Origin: Halopseudomonas salina
Lineage (GTDB): Bacteria; Pseudomonadota; Gammaproteobacteria; Pseudomonadales; Pseudomonadaceae
Length of the DNA: 64,000 nt
Assembly (NCBI RefSeq): GCF_008641105.1
Contig: NZ_VTTI01000006.1
Span: forward strand, 290,581 to 354,580
Direction of reading: 5' to 3'
Positions 16,154-25,406 of the stretch are shown one piece after another; the stretch's first letter is position 1, and every line of letters starts with the position of its first letter. Under the pieces are notes generated by a model, which saw nothing but the letters and a program-made list of their open reading frames with translations, was not told the origin of the DNA and ran no database searches. The position numbers were made by a program, and so were the translations under genes.

Positions 16154-17773
16154 ATGATGGCCCGCAGTACCAGCCTTCGAACCCGTCTCGCTGCGTTGAT
16201 CGCGTTGATCGTGGTCCTGCTGAGCTGGTTGCTGGGTACCTTTATCAACGTTGACCTGTCCCAGCGACTGCGCGAGGAGTCAGGTCGTGAGCTGGTGGAG
16301 CTGGCCTATCAGATGGGGGATCGGCTGGACCGTGATATGGCAGCGCGGGCTTCCATACTCGAAGTACTTGCCCAGCTAGATGCGTTGCGTGAACCGGACG
16401 CACGGCAGGAGCAGATCCGTTTGCTCGATCAGCTTAGCGCGAAGATGCCTGCTCTGGCCTGGATAGGTCTGCTGGATGCACAGGGCACTGTCTCTGTCGG
16501 TAGTGACCGAATTCTAGAGGGCATCAATATTGCCCACCGCCCGGTTTACCGCGAGGCATTGGACGGGTTGTTCATTGGTGATGTCCACGAGGCGCTTCTG
16601 TTGCAGAGCCTGTTACCCAATCCGTCCGGTGAGACAATGAAGTTCGTCGATATCAGTTGGCCAATGCGCGACGACGAAGGTCGGTTGCTGGGTGTGCTGG
16701 CTGCGCATCTTTCCTGGTCCTGGGCGGGGGAAATCAGCCGATCGCTGCTGCGTGCGACTCAAGAGCGCCGTGAAGCGGAGTTTTTCGTACTTGCCTCTGA
16801 CGGCGCTGTCTTGCTTGGGCCCAAAGACTGGGTTGGCAAGCAGGTTGAGGATTTTCTACCGGTTTCGGGCAGCAAGTCAGCCGGTCTGTGGCAGGTCGTC
16901 GAATGGCCGGGGGAGGCGAAGTACCTGACAGGTGTGGCGTTTGCCGATGGTCATGGGGATTATGCCGGTCTGGGTTGGGTCGTGGTGGCCCGCCAGCCCT
17001 TGGCCGTTGCCGATCAACCAGCCGAAAATGCGCAGACGTTCATATTTTTTGCGGGGTCGCTTCTGGCGCTGGTTTTTGCTATCGCAGGCTGGTTGATGAG
17101 TGGCTATCTGACCGCTCCACTCAAACGCATCGCTCGGGCTGCAGATCGCCTGAGTGCAAGAGAGCATGCAGAAATTCCGGTCATCAGGGGAGCGCGCGAG
17201 ATCGAGATCCTGGGCGCTTCTATCCGGCACCTGGTAGAGGCATTGGGTCACCAGGAGAACCGGCTGGACGAGATGTCCGAACTGGCGCTGACTGACAGCC
17301 TCACCGGCCTGGCCAACCGGGCCGCATTCGAGCGCTTTTTGCTTAGTCACGATCCCACGCTACCCTTGGCTCTATTGTTCCTTGATCTGGATGGATTCAA
17401 ACGGGTTAACGACGAAATGGGGCATGCGGCAGGTGATGAGTTGTTGGCGGTTGTGGCCGAGCGTCTGCAGTCCAAGGTGAGAGACGGCGATTTGCTGGTG
17501 CGGTTGGGAGGGGACGAGTTCGTCATTGTGCTGGTGCCGGGTTCCGGTGATATCCAGCGTATTGCTCGTCAACTCGCTGATCGCACCCTCAAGGCGGTCA
17601 GCCTGCCCGTAGCATTGGAAGCGGGTGAGGCTCGCGTATATTGCAGTATCGGTGGAGCCTTCTGGCCAGAAGATGGAGCGACAACCGATGAGGTTCTCGA
17701 GTGCGCGGACAGGGCGCTGTACCGGGCCAAAGCCAAGGGCAAGAATGTGGCAGTGTTCAGCTCGGAACGCTAA
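16154..17773 (+). CDS. Membrane diguanylate cyclase with extracytoplasmic sensor domain
   Basis: 539 residues, starting at the ATG that has AAGGA five bases upstream. Order: transmembrane helix (about 10-30), periplasmic Cache-like sensor (about 35-290, including ISWPMRDDEGRLLGVLAAHLSW), second helix (about 295-318), HAMP, and a GGDEF domain (about 370-535) opening ALTDSLTGLANRAAF. The active site is an intact GGDEF at about residue 452, and an RDGD inhibitory site lies five residues before it. It should make c-di-GMP in response to an external signal. Divergent from the ectoine operon; ligand unknown. Confidence 0.9.
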   Translation: MMARSTSLRTRLAALIALIVVLLSWLLGTFINVDLSQRLREESGRELVELAYQMGDRLDRDMAARASILEVLAQLDALREPDARQEQIRLLDQLSAKMPALAWIGLLDAQGTVSVGSDRILEGINIAHRPVYREALDGLFIGDVHEALLLQSLLPNPSGETMKFVDISWPMRDDEGRLLGVLAAHLSWSWAGEISRSLLRATQERREAEFFVLASDGAVLLGPKDWVGKQVEDFLPVSGSKSAGLWQVVEWPGEAKYLTGVAFADGHGDYAGLGWVVVARQPLAVADQPAENAQTFIFFAGSLLALVFAIAGWLMSGYLTAPLKRIARAADRLSAREHAEIPVIRGAREIEILGASIRHLVEALGHQENRLDEMSELALTDSLTGLANRAAFERFLLSHDPTLPLALLFLDLDGFKRVNDEMGHAAGDELLAVVAERLQSKVRDGDLLVRLGGDEFVIVLVPGSGDIQRIARQLADRTLKAVSLPVALEAGEARVYCSIGGAFWPEDGATTDEVLECADRALYRAKAKGKNVAVFSSER

Positions 17774-17817
17774 GCGGTCATGACAGCGGCACATTGCGCA
17801 CCGCTGCCGATACAGCT

Positions 17818-18588
17818 CTAGAGTGTAAAGCCCCCATCAATGGGGATGATATTGCCGGTCATGTAGGCTCCTGCGGTGCTGGCCAGCATGATAGCCAGGG
17901 CAGCCATCTCCTCCTCACGTCCCCAGCGCTTCATGGGGATAAACTTGCAGTCCTCGGCCAATGCCGCTGGATCACTCTGGATGTGGCTGGTCATCTTGCT
18001 CGGGAAACGTCCCGGCGCAATAACGTTGACATTGATGTGTTCGCCGACCAGCTCCTTGGCGAGCATGCGCGACAACTGATGCACCGCTGCCTTGCTTGGC
18101 CCGTAGGAATAGGCCTGTTCGCCGAAGGCACTGATGCCGGCAACAGATCCGATGTTGATCACCCGGGCCGGGCTCGTGCCCGAACCGGCTTTGCGCAGCA
18201 GCGGCAGCAACTGCTGGATGCAGCTGAATACCGAGGTCACGTTCAGTTGCATGACCTTCTCCCAGCCTTTGACTGGAAATTCCTCCAGGGGCGCACCCCA
18301 ACTGGTCCCCGCGTTATTGACCAGGATATCCAGTTGCTGGCAGTGCGCCTGCAAATCGGTATACAGCTGACGCGCGCCCTCCTCGGAGGATAGGTCGGCG
18401 CTCAGTGCCAGGCACTCACCGTACTGGCCCAGCTCCTTGGCTGTCGCCTCGCATTCGTCCAGCTTGCGGCTGCAGATAATGACGCGGGCGCCAGCCTCCA
18501 GAAACCCCCTGGCGATCATCTTGCCGATTCCACGGCTGCCGCCGGTCACTAGTGCGGTGCGACCAGCCAGGCTGAAATATTGCTGCAT
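17818..18588 (-). CDS. rhlG: RhlG-like NADPH-dependent 3-oxoacyl reductase (SDR family)
   Basis: 256-residue classical SDR: TGGSRGIGKMIARG cofactor loop (residues 14-21), NNAGTSWGAPLEEFPVKGWEKVMQLNV, active site with Ser in INIGSVAG and YGPSKAAVHQ (Tyr-x3-Lys), and a C-terminal GAYMTGNIIPIDGGF. Compared from memory it is very like P. aeruginosa RhlG along its length. RhlG was proposed to draw fatty-acid intermediates toward rhamnolipid or PHA lipids. No rhlA/rhlB is present nearby, so here it may have a general beta-ketoacyl role. Confidence 0.82.
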   Translation of the reverse strand: MQQYFSLAGRTALVTGGSRGIGKMIARGFLEAGARVIICSRKLDECEATAKELGQYGECLALSADLSSEEGARQLYTDLQAHCQQLDILVNNAGTSWGAPLEEFPVKGWEKVMQLNVTSVFSCIQQLLPLLRKAGSGTSPARVINIGSVAGISAFGEQAYSYGPSKAAVHQLSRMLAKELVGEHINVNVIAPGRFPSKMTSHIQSDPAALAEDCKFIPMKRWGREEEMAALAIMLASTAGAYMTGNIIPIDGGFTL

Positions 18589-18808
18589 GATAATGCTCCT
18601 TGATTGCTAGGCCCTGCGGGCTCAATAGATGTCAGGCACATTAGCGGTTGAAGAGTATTCAGGCCAGAGGGCGCGGGGCTCCATCGATATGGTAAATAGG
18701 TTGCCATCGCGCTGTGCGAGCGCGCGAGATTGCCCGTTTTGCTTTATCCTGTAGCCTGTTTTTCAGATTTCAGGGTGCCCATGCGGCCCCATTCAGGAGG
18801 TGGAACAG

Positions 18809-20728
18809 ATGGTGTCACAGCGACGTTCGCGCAAGGAAGACGCATCAGACTGGACGGTTGCAGACAGCCGCAGCGTTTTCGGAATCCGTCACTGGGGTGC
18901 CGGCTATTTCAATATCAATGAACAGGGTCACGTTGATGTGATGCCCCGCGGCGCAGATGGCCGTCCTATCGACCTGCATGAACTGGTAGCGCAACTACGC
19001 GAGAGCGGATTGGACTTGCCGTTGCTGGTGCGTTTTCCGGATATTCTGCAGGACCGGGTCCGTCAACTGACCGGCGCATTTGATCGCAGTATTGCAGAGC
19101 TTGATTACCGCAGTGGCTACACCGCGCTGTATCCGATCAAGGTCAATCAGCAGGAGGCGGTGGTGGAAAATATCATCGCTACCGAGAACGTCTCCATCGG
19201 ACTGGAGGCTGGTTCGAAGCCGGAGCTGATGGCTGTGCTGGCATTGGCGCCCAAGGGCGGCACCATCGTCTGCAACGGCTACAAGGATCGCGAGTTCATC
19301 AACCTCGCACTGATCGGGCAAAAGCTTGGGCATAACGTATTCATTGTTATCGAAAAAGAGTCCGAGGTTCGTCTGGTCATCGACGAAGCCGAAAGGTTGG
19401 GCGTGACGCCGCAGGTGGGTTTGCGTGTGCGGCTATCCTCGCTGGCTTCAAGCAAGTGGGCGGATACTGGTGGCGAAAAATCCAAGTTTGGTCTGTCCGC
19501 GGCCCAACTCCTGCGCGTGGTCGAGCAGTTCCGTGATGCCGGTTTGCAGGAAGGGGTACGTCTGCTGCACTTTCACATGGGCTCGCAGATTGCCAACCTG
19601 GCTGATTACCAGCACGGGTTCCGTGAGGCGATACGTTACTTCGGGGAGCTGCGGTCCCTCGGCCTGCCAGTAGATCATATCGACGTGGGCGGTGGACTTG
19701 GCGTCGATTACGATGGCACGCATTCGCGTAATGCCAGCTCGATCAACTATGACGTTGGCGAGTACGCACACACCATCGTCAGCATGCTGAAGGATTTCTG
19801 TGAAGCGCAGGATCTGCCCCATCCGCACATCTTCTCCGAGAGCGGACGGGCAATGACGGCCCACCATGCGGTGCTGGTGGTTCAGGTGACCGACGTCGAA
19901 AGGCACAATGACACTGTGCCGCCGATCGACGATCTAGAGAGCTTGCCGCAGGTTGTACGCAATCTTGTCGGGCTGCTCGATCACAATGACATCGAGATGG
20001 TTACCGAAACCTATTGGCGCGCTACCCACTACATGAGCGATGTGGCGGCCCAGTATGCAGAGGGCAAGCTCAACCTGTCCCAGAAGGCCCTTGCCGAGCA
20101 GTGCTACTTCGCTCTTTGCTCGCGCCTGCATACACTACTCAAGGCACGCCAGCGCTCGCACCGGCAAGTACTCGATGAGTTGAACGACAAGATGGCCGAC
20201 AAGTACATCTGCAACTTCTCGGTGTTCCAGAGTCTGCCTGATACTTGGGCAATCGATCAGGTGTTGCCAATCATGCCGATCAATCGTCTGAACGAGGAGC
20301 CCATGCGCCGAGCGGTGCTGCAGGATCTTACCTGCGATTCCGACGGCAAGATCCGCCACTATGTGGACGAGCAAAGCATCGAGAACAGTCTGCCGGTTCA
20401 TGAGCTGCGCGAAGGCGAGGACTATCTGCTGGGGATATTCATGGTCGGCGCCTACCAGGAAATTCTCGGTGACATGCACAACCTGTTCGGCGATACCGAT
20501 TCAGTCAACGTCTACCTGCGCAGCGATGGCAAGGTGGTGCATGGCGGCATCGAAACCCACGACACCATCGAGGACATGTTGCGCTACGTGCATTTCGAGC
20601 CCGATGAGCTGGTTACCCGGTATCGCGACAAGGTTGCCGGCGCAAAGCTTACCTCGGTCGAGCGTGCACGTTTTGTCGATGCCCTGCGCCTGGGTCTGAC
20701 CCGCTCCTCCTACCTGACAGCCGAATAA
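18809..20728 (+). CDS. speA: Biosynthetic arginine decarboxylase SpeA
   Basis: 639 residues from the ATG at 18809, eight bases after AGGAGG; the GTG at 18800 overlaps that site and is rejected. PLP-dependent fold III decarboxylase: [14 protein letters not shown] carries the cofactor lysine (about residue 109), [27 protein letters not shown] and [16 protein letters not shown] are typical SpeA segments. Converts arginine to agmatine, the entry to putrescine and spermidine. Monocistronic by appearance, ending at a strong hairpin. Confidence 0.96.
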   Translation: MVSQRRSRKEDASDWTVADSRSVFGIRHWGAGYFNINEQGHVDVMPRGADGRPIDLHELVAQLRESGLDLPLLVRFPDILQDRVRQLTGAFDRSIAELDYRSGYTALYPIKVNQQEAVVENIIATENVSIGLEAGSKPELMAVLALAPKGGTIVCNGYKDREFINLALIGQKLGHNVFIVIEKESEVRLVIDEAERLGVTPQVGLRVRLSSLASSKWADTGGEKSKFGLSAAQLLRVVEQFRDAGLQEGVRLLHFHMGSQIANLADYQHGFREAIRYFGELRSLGLPVDHIDVGGGLGVDYDGTHSRNASSINYDVGEYAHTIVSMLKDFCEAQDLPHPHIFSESGRAMTAHHAVLVVQVTDVERHNDTVPPIDDLESLPQVVRNLVGLLDHNDIEMVTETYWRATHYMSDVAAQYAEGKLNLSQKALAEQCYFALCSRLHTLLKARQRSHRQVLDELNDKMADKYICNFSVFQSLPDTWAIDQVLPIMPINRLNEEPMRRAVLQDLTCDSDGKIRHYVDEQSIENSLPVHELREGEDYLLGIFMVGAYQEILGDMHNLFGDTDSVNVYLRSDGKVVHGGIETHDTIEDMLRYVHFEPDELVTRYRDKVAGAKLTSVERARFVDALRLGLTRSSYLTAE

Positions 20729-20747
20729 GGCTCCGCGGTAAATCAAT

Positions 20748-20770
20748 GGCAGGCCTCGCAGAGGCCTGCC
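20748..20770. terminator. Bidirectional hairpin between speA and the autotransporter gene
   Basis: Perfect 10-bp inverted repeat GGCAGGCCTC / GAGGCCTGCC with a 3-base loop in the 48-base gap between the two convergent stops. There is no long T tract on either side, so its strength as an intrinsic terminator is uncertain. Confidence 0.6.
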
Positions 20771-20776
20771 CACCAC

Positions 20777-23455
20777 TCAAAAACGTTGCTGCCATTGGCC
20801 CATGAGAACCTGCATGGGTGGCGCGTCCGCCTGATGTCCAGGCTCTCGGATGCCCAGCCAGGACAGCTTGACGTCCCTGTTGCCCGGCAGACGCTTGCGC
20901 CAGAATGCCTCGAGATTCATCTGACGTCCGTCAGGCGCGAGATTCAGAGTCAACGACTGCATGTCGAACAGGTTGCCGTTGTAGCCGGTGGCGACGTTGA
21001 CGCGGGTATCGGCAGATTCAACTCGCAGGGGCTGCTGGAACACCAGCCCCAGGTCTTCGCTGCCGCGGTTATAGACACCTGACACTAGCCAGCTGCTGCT
21101 GAGCACTCGGCCCAGGTCACCGAACAGCCCCGCGCCATCCACTTGCGTCTGGCCCATATAGCCCGCATGCTCGATCGCCAATGCGCCCAGGCGCATATGG
21201 CCCCGCACACCGGCATACAAGGTCTGACTGGAGCTGGACAGATCCAGTGCCCCGCGCCCGCGGCTGTCGAACAGGCCATCACGACCCCGCAGATAGCCCG
21301 CTTCGAGGGTCGCCGCATAGGTGCTGGTGGTGCTACTCAATCCGATAGACATGCCGTGACGCAGGGCGCTGGCCGCACTGGTGATTTCAAGGCTGGCGTA
21401 CCCGAGAGGTATCCGTTGGCGCATGGCCAGAGCCTGCTCTCCCTGCTGTTGCAACCAGAATGGCGAGGCCATCCCGGTATCAAGTTGGCTCAATCCGGAC
21501 AGGGAGGCCCGGTCATCGAGCATATCCATACTGTCCACCTGACCAATCGAAAGGGATTGACCGTTGCCCTGGCTAAGGGTCATTACCAGACTGTCTTCCC
21601 GGCCCTCTGCGGAAAACCGGGTAAAGCGCTGCTGGTCGCGGATTTCCGTCGCCTGGCTACGACTCAGTCTGGTGAAGCCCCGGCCACTGTCATACCGAAA
21701 GTCCCGTGGCGTCAGCATCTGACCCAGGTCTATCGCAAAACCCGCACTCAACTGGTCGGTAGTCATCACCTGCAGGCCGGCCAAGGGGTTGGCACTGCCG
21801 AAGGGGGCACCCAACACCAGCGCGGAGCCAGCCACCGGTAAGGCCTTGCCGTTTGCGCTGACCACAGTCAGCGTGCCCACTGGCCGAGTAGCCAGTTCCA
21901 AGTCAAGCAAGCCCTGGCCATAGAGGCTTGTGTCCGCGTATCGACCTTCCTTGTTGGCAGTGTAGAAGAGCCGCTGCACAACCTGATCGCTGGACAGGGT
22001 CGGGAATGCCTGGCTGACTACAGCCAGTGCACCCGTCACCGCAGGGGTTGCCATCGAGGTGCCAGAGAACCTTCCATAGCGGTCGTCGCCCAGATTGATA
22101 CTCGAGACAATGTCGGTACCCGGCGCTACCAGGCACCACTGCGCCGCGTCTCCGCAGGCGTTGGAAAACGATGAGAGAACCCCGGTATTCGAATCCACGC
22201 TGGCAACGGCGATCCAGTGGTTTTGCAGCTCGGGATACAAGGAGGGAAGTGCTGCAAATACCAGGGGCTGATCCAAATCCTCATTGCCGGTTGCCCAGAC
22301 ATACACGCGCTGATCAGCAACGCCGGTCTGCCATTCGGCAAGGAGTGCCGGAAATGCGCTCTCGATGGTGGCCCGCCCGGCGTCGGCTACGGTGACATCG
22401 ATGCCCCAACTGTTGTTGAACCAGCGGGCACCGTTGTTGCGCGCCCAGGCAAAGCCGGTAGCCAATTGCTGGTCAGAGGCAGTGATTTCGTCGGCGTCAT
22501 TGGTGAAGCGCACGTTCAGCAACTGCGCCCCGTAGGCGTAGCCAACAGTCCCGGTGTTGTTGCGGCGTGCGGCCAGGATGCCGGCCACGTGAGTACCGTG
22601 GTCACCGCTGTCGCTGCCGGCCTGGGCCGAGGTCTCGTTGGTCAGCACGTTATAGTGACCCGCTATCTGACCGTTCAATTCGATGTGCGTACTGCGCACG
22701 CCGCTGTCGATTATCGCGATCCGGCTACCGGCGCCGGTAAAGCCACGCTCGTGGGCGATGTGGCCGTAAGTCAGATTATAGCCGTTGGTAAGTGCGTGCT
22801 CGTTGGACAGGGGCAGCAGCTTGTCGGCGGGGTTCTCCGGTCCTGGCTCGGGCCCGTACTCCGGGGTTGGGTCAGGGTCGGTGGGCTCGGGGGCGGGCTC
22901 CTCGGTCGGCGGTGGGGTAGGCGAAACGGGTGATGTGGGCAGGCCGGGAGTTTCATCGACAATCGGATCCTCGACAGGCGCGCTATTTCCACCGCCACCA
23001 CCACCACCACCACCTGCTGCTGCGGCTATACCCGCTACTGCCGCACCACCCAACAGCCAGCCGGTACTGATGCCGCCGTTGTTACTGGCGTCGGCAGATG
23101 CGACAGAGGTAACGGAGGATGCGCCGTATCGGCTTTGCAGCATCTGCTCGAGCAGCGCTGACTGGGTAGTGCTGACCATGCCGAGCGTTTCCACGTAGAC
23201 CGACAGGCCGGCCTCACGGCTGCGGTTTATCATCGGGGTTGCGGCAGTGCGCAGGGCCAGATCCGATCGAGCTGCCGCATCGAGAAGGTTTTGCAGTTCA
23301 GCAGAGCTTATCCGGTTCTGGTATCCGGGATAATTTCCTGCCGCCGCTATCGCTTCAGCCAGGGGTGAACCGCTTTGCTGGGCCAGTAGCGTGGTTGGAA
23401 AGGCCAGAGCCAGAGCGGAGGTCAGGCAAGCCAGACGCAGGGTAGTAGCCGACAT
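20777..23455 (-). CDS. Subtilisin-like serine protease autotransporter (type V secretion)
   Basis: 892 residues. Signal peptide (about 1-25, ends TTLLAQ), an N-terminal helical part, a glycine-run linker (nine Gly at about 146-154), a Pro/Glu/Asp-rich spacer, then an S8 peptidase domain (about 235-510) with all three catalytic motifs: Asp in IAIIDSGV, His in HGTHVAGI and Ser in SGTSMATPAV. The remaining 370 residues look like beta-strand repeats and end in Phe, as expected for an outer-membrane barrel. Related proteases release or mature surface proteins in Pseudomonas. The barrel assignment rests on composition and the terminal Phe. Confidence 0.85.
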   Translation of the reverse strand: MSATTLRLACLTSALALAFPTTLLAQQSGSPLAEAIAAAGNYPGYQNRISSAELQNLLDAAARSDLALRTAATPMINRSREAGLSVYVETLGMVSTTQSALLEQMLQSRYGASSVTSVASADASNNGGISTGWLLGGAAVAGIAAAAGGGGGGGGGNSAPVEDPIVDETPGLPTSPVSPTPPPTEEPAPEPTDPDPTPEYGPEPGPENPADKLLPLSNEHALTNGYNLTYGHIAHERGFTGAGSRIAIIDSGVRSTHIELNGQIAGHYNVLTNETSAQAGSDSGDHGTHVAGILAARRNNTGTVGYAYGAQLLNVRFTNDADEITASDQQLATGFAWARNNGARWFNNSWGIDVTVADAGRATIESAFPALLAEWQTGVADQRVYVWATGNEDLDQPLVFAALPSLYPELQNHWIAVASVDSNTGVLSSFSNACGDAAQWCLVAPGTDIVSSINLGDDRYGRFSGTSMATPAVTGALAVVSQAFPTLSSDQVVQRLFYTANKEGRYADTSLYGQGLLDLELATRPVGTLTVVSANGKALPVAGSALVLGAPFGSANPLAGLQVMTTDQLSAGFAIDLGQMLTPRDFRYDSGRGFTRLSRSQATEIRDQQRFTRFSAEGREDSLVMTLSQGNGQSLSIGQVDSMDMLDDRASLSGLSQLDTGMASPFWLQQQGEQALAMRQRIPLGYASLEITSAASALRHGMSIGLSSTTSTYAATLEAGYLRGRDGLFDSRGRGALDLSSSSQTLYAGVRGHMRLGALAIEHAGYMGQTQVDGAGLFGDLGRVLSSSWLVSGVYNRGSEDLGLVFQQPLRVESADTRVNVATGYNGNLFDMQSLTLNLAPDGRQMNLEAFWRKRLPGNRDVKLSWLGIREPGHQADAPPMQVLMGQWQQRF

Positions 23456-23564
23456 GGTGGATTCCCTTCTTGGTTCTTATTTGTCAAAACCATATCAGAG
23501 TCACATGACAACTTTCCTGTAGCGCAGCCCCTTTGTTTGACAAGCTGTGACCGGATACCGGATT

Positions 23565-24245
23565 TCAGTCAGCCCAACCGCCGCAAACGGGAAATACCTG
23601 ACCGACGAAACAGTTTGCCGCATCGCTGCAGAGATACGCAGCGAACTGTGCATCCTCATCCGCAGTAACCAGACGACCCAGGGGGACCTCCCGTTTTACC
23701 CGCTCCTGAAAAGCGGGGTTGTCCTGGATTTCCTGCGGGAAGTAGGTTGGGTTATCGACAAAGTTCTGGGCAATCGCATTGACCTGAATGTTGTGCTTCG
23801 CCACTTCCACCCCGACTGCGCGCACGTAAGCCAGTTGCGCACCCCGTGCGGCACTGTAGCTGGACGCCCGCTTCATGCCGCGCAGTGCCGAAGCGCTGCC
23901 CATAAGCAGGACCTTGCCGCGCTGACGCTCGATCATGCCCGGCAATACGGCGCGAACCAGGCGTTGCAGGGGATCGACCATGCGCTCGAACATCAATCGC
24001 CATTCGGCATCGTCGACTTTTTCAGCGGGGGTGGAGGGTGCCGGTACGCCGAGATTGATCAGCAGTACATCCAGCTCCCCGCTTTGCGCAATCAGTTCGT
24101 CTGCGGCATGGGGCTCCACCAGGGTGGTGGTGCTGGAAATGACATCGGCACCACACTGGATGAGTGTCTGCTTCAGCACCGGGCCCATGAATACATCTGC
24201 CTGGGTCAGCAAGATTCGTTTGCCGGCTAGATCGGGAAATGCCAT
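23565..24245 (-). CDS. Probable halohydrin dehalogenase (divergent SDR with Ser-Tyr-Arg triad)
   Basis: 226 residues from the ATG at 24245 with AGGAG upstream. The fold is SDR-like but the dinucleotide loop is lost: in its place is LTQADVFMGP, which fits T-x4-F-x-G (Thr14, Phe19, Gly21), the halide/nucleotide-pocket fingerprint of halohydrin dehalogenases. The catalytic residues are Ser117, Tyr130 and Arg134, fitting S-x12-Y-x3-R; ordinary SDRs have Lys at the last place. A loop NFVDNPTYFP and terminal GQVFPVCGGW recall HheC. Such enzymes turn vicinal haloalcohols into epoxides plus halide. It follows an epoxide hydrolase gene by 28 bases. Activity is inference; a non-catalytic SDR is the alternative. 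Confidence 0.72.
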   Translation of the reverse strand: MAFPDLAGKRILLTQADVFMGPVLKQTLIQCGADVISSTTTLVEPHAADELIAQSGELDVLLINLGVPAPSTPAEKVDDAEWRLMFERMVDPLQRLVRAVLPGMIERQRGKVLLMGSASALRGMKRASSYSAARGAQLAYVRAVGVEVAKHNIQVNAIAQNFVDNPTYFPQEIQDNPAFQERVKREVPLGRLVTADEDAQFAAYLCSDAANCFVGQVFPVCGGWAD

Positions 24246-24273
24246 TGACGATGCTCCTGTTGCGTTCTTTTTT

Positions 24274-25236
24274 TCAATAATGCTGATGCAGGAAGGCGAG
24301 TAGCAGTTCATTGACCTGCTGTGGCTTTTCACCCTGAATCCAGTGGCCACAATCATCCAGCACGTGTTGCTCCACCAGCGGCACCACAGCCGGCATCTTC
24401 TTGATTGTATAGGCCTCTAGCTCCCCCACAGGGTCCTGATCCCCAATCAGAAAGAGTGCCGGCTGCAGTATCTTCTGGCCGGCGAGCCCGGCGGTACGTT
24501 CCCAGTTGCGCTCGAAGTTGCGATACCAACTGACCGGACCGTGGAAACCGCTTTGCTGGAAGGTTTTCACATAGACCTCGAACGCCTCTGGCGGGCACCA
24601 GGCGGGCGGGCTTCCAGGATCGATCCGGTCATCCAGCCAGCGGGCGTCGGCCGGCTTGTCCTGCACCAGGGTACTGCCGCCGGCGGTACCGGACATGCCA
24701 TGCATCATGACGCGCATGGTTCGAGGTATATCCTCGGCCATCTCCGCCTCTGCCAGGCCAGGTTTCTGGAAGTACAGCATGTAATGGAAGCGGTCCTGGT
24801 AAAGCTCGCGCATTACCTCGATGGCCGGTCTCTTGGGGCGACCGCCAAAGGGTACCGACATGCCGCAGACAACCTTGACCCGCTTGGGTTCCAGTAGCGC
24901 CAGGTGCCATGCAACAGGTGCGCCCCAGTCGTGACCGATCATGGCGACCTGCTCATGCCCCAATACCTGCATGGCTGCCTGAATATCAGCGCATAGGGTT
25001 ATCAGGTCGTAAGCGCCAGGATCGTTAGGGGCACTGGTTTCACCGTAGCCGCGCATTTCAGGTACATGTACGTGATAACCCATGGCTGCCAACGCTTCGA
25101 TCTGATGACGCCAGGAATACCAGCACTCTGGAAATCCGTGCAGTAGCCAGACGGGGCGGCCATCCTGCGGACCTGCGGTATGCAAACTCAGGCGGATACC
25201 GTTTACATCGAGCATCTGGTGTTCAGTTGGGCACAT
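24274..25236 (-). CDS. Soluble epoxide hydrolase (alpha/beta hydrolase)
   Basis: 320 residues from the ATG at 25236 with GGAG five bases upstream. Oxyanion motif HGFPE (33-37) with WYSWRHQ, nucleophile Asp103 in GHDWGAP, acid Asp268 in GDQDPV and base His298 in DDCGHW. The cap holds the epoxide-activating tyrosines: one in YMLYFQKPG (about 152-156) and Tyr238 in SWYRNFERNW, close to mammalian soluble epoxide hydrolase. It opens epoxides to diols. With the downstream dehalogenase-like gene it would form a haloalcohol to epoxide to diol route. A haloalkane dehalogenase is less likely because of the two tyrosines and HGFPE. Confidence 0.88.
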   Translation of the reverse strand: MCPTEHQMLDVNGIRLSLHTAGPQDGRPVWLLHGFPECWYSWRHQIEALAAMGYHVHVPEMRGYGETSAPNDPGAYDLITLCADIQAAMQVLGHEQVAMIGHDWGAPVAWHLALLEPKRVKVVCGMSVPFGGRPKRPAIEVMRELYQDRFHYMLYFQKPGLAEAEMAEDIPRTMRVMMHGMSGTAGGSTLVQDKPADARWLDDRIDPGSPPAWCPPEAFEVYVKTFQQSGFHGPVSWYRNFERNWERTAGLAGQKILQPALFLIGDQDPVGELEAYTIKKMPAVVPLVEQHVLDDCGHWIQGEKPQQVNELLLAFLHQHY

Positions 25237-25406
25237 GGGCGCTCCGTGGCTGCGAAGGGAAGTTTCACCCGCTACTATCGCAAACATCGCTTTGCCGCGC
25301 CGCTGCATTCACTGCCCGAAGAGCCGACCATGCATAGGGGCTATGGGTTAGGATATTCAGCAAGGTAAGGTATTCACCCTGGCCAATGATATGAAATCGT
25401 CGTGGA

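Noticed and set aside
23565..24245. Calling the gene a plain SDR oxidoreductase
   Set aside because: The dinucleotide-binding Gly-rich loop is absent and the catalytic Lys is Arg; both halohydrin dehalogenase fingerprints are present, so the plain SDR label would hide the most informative features.
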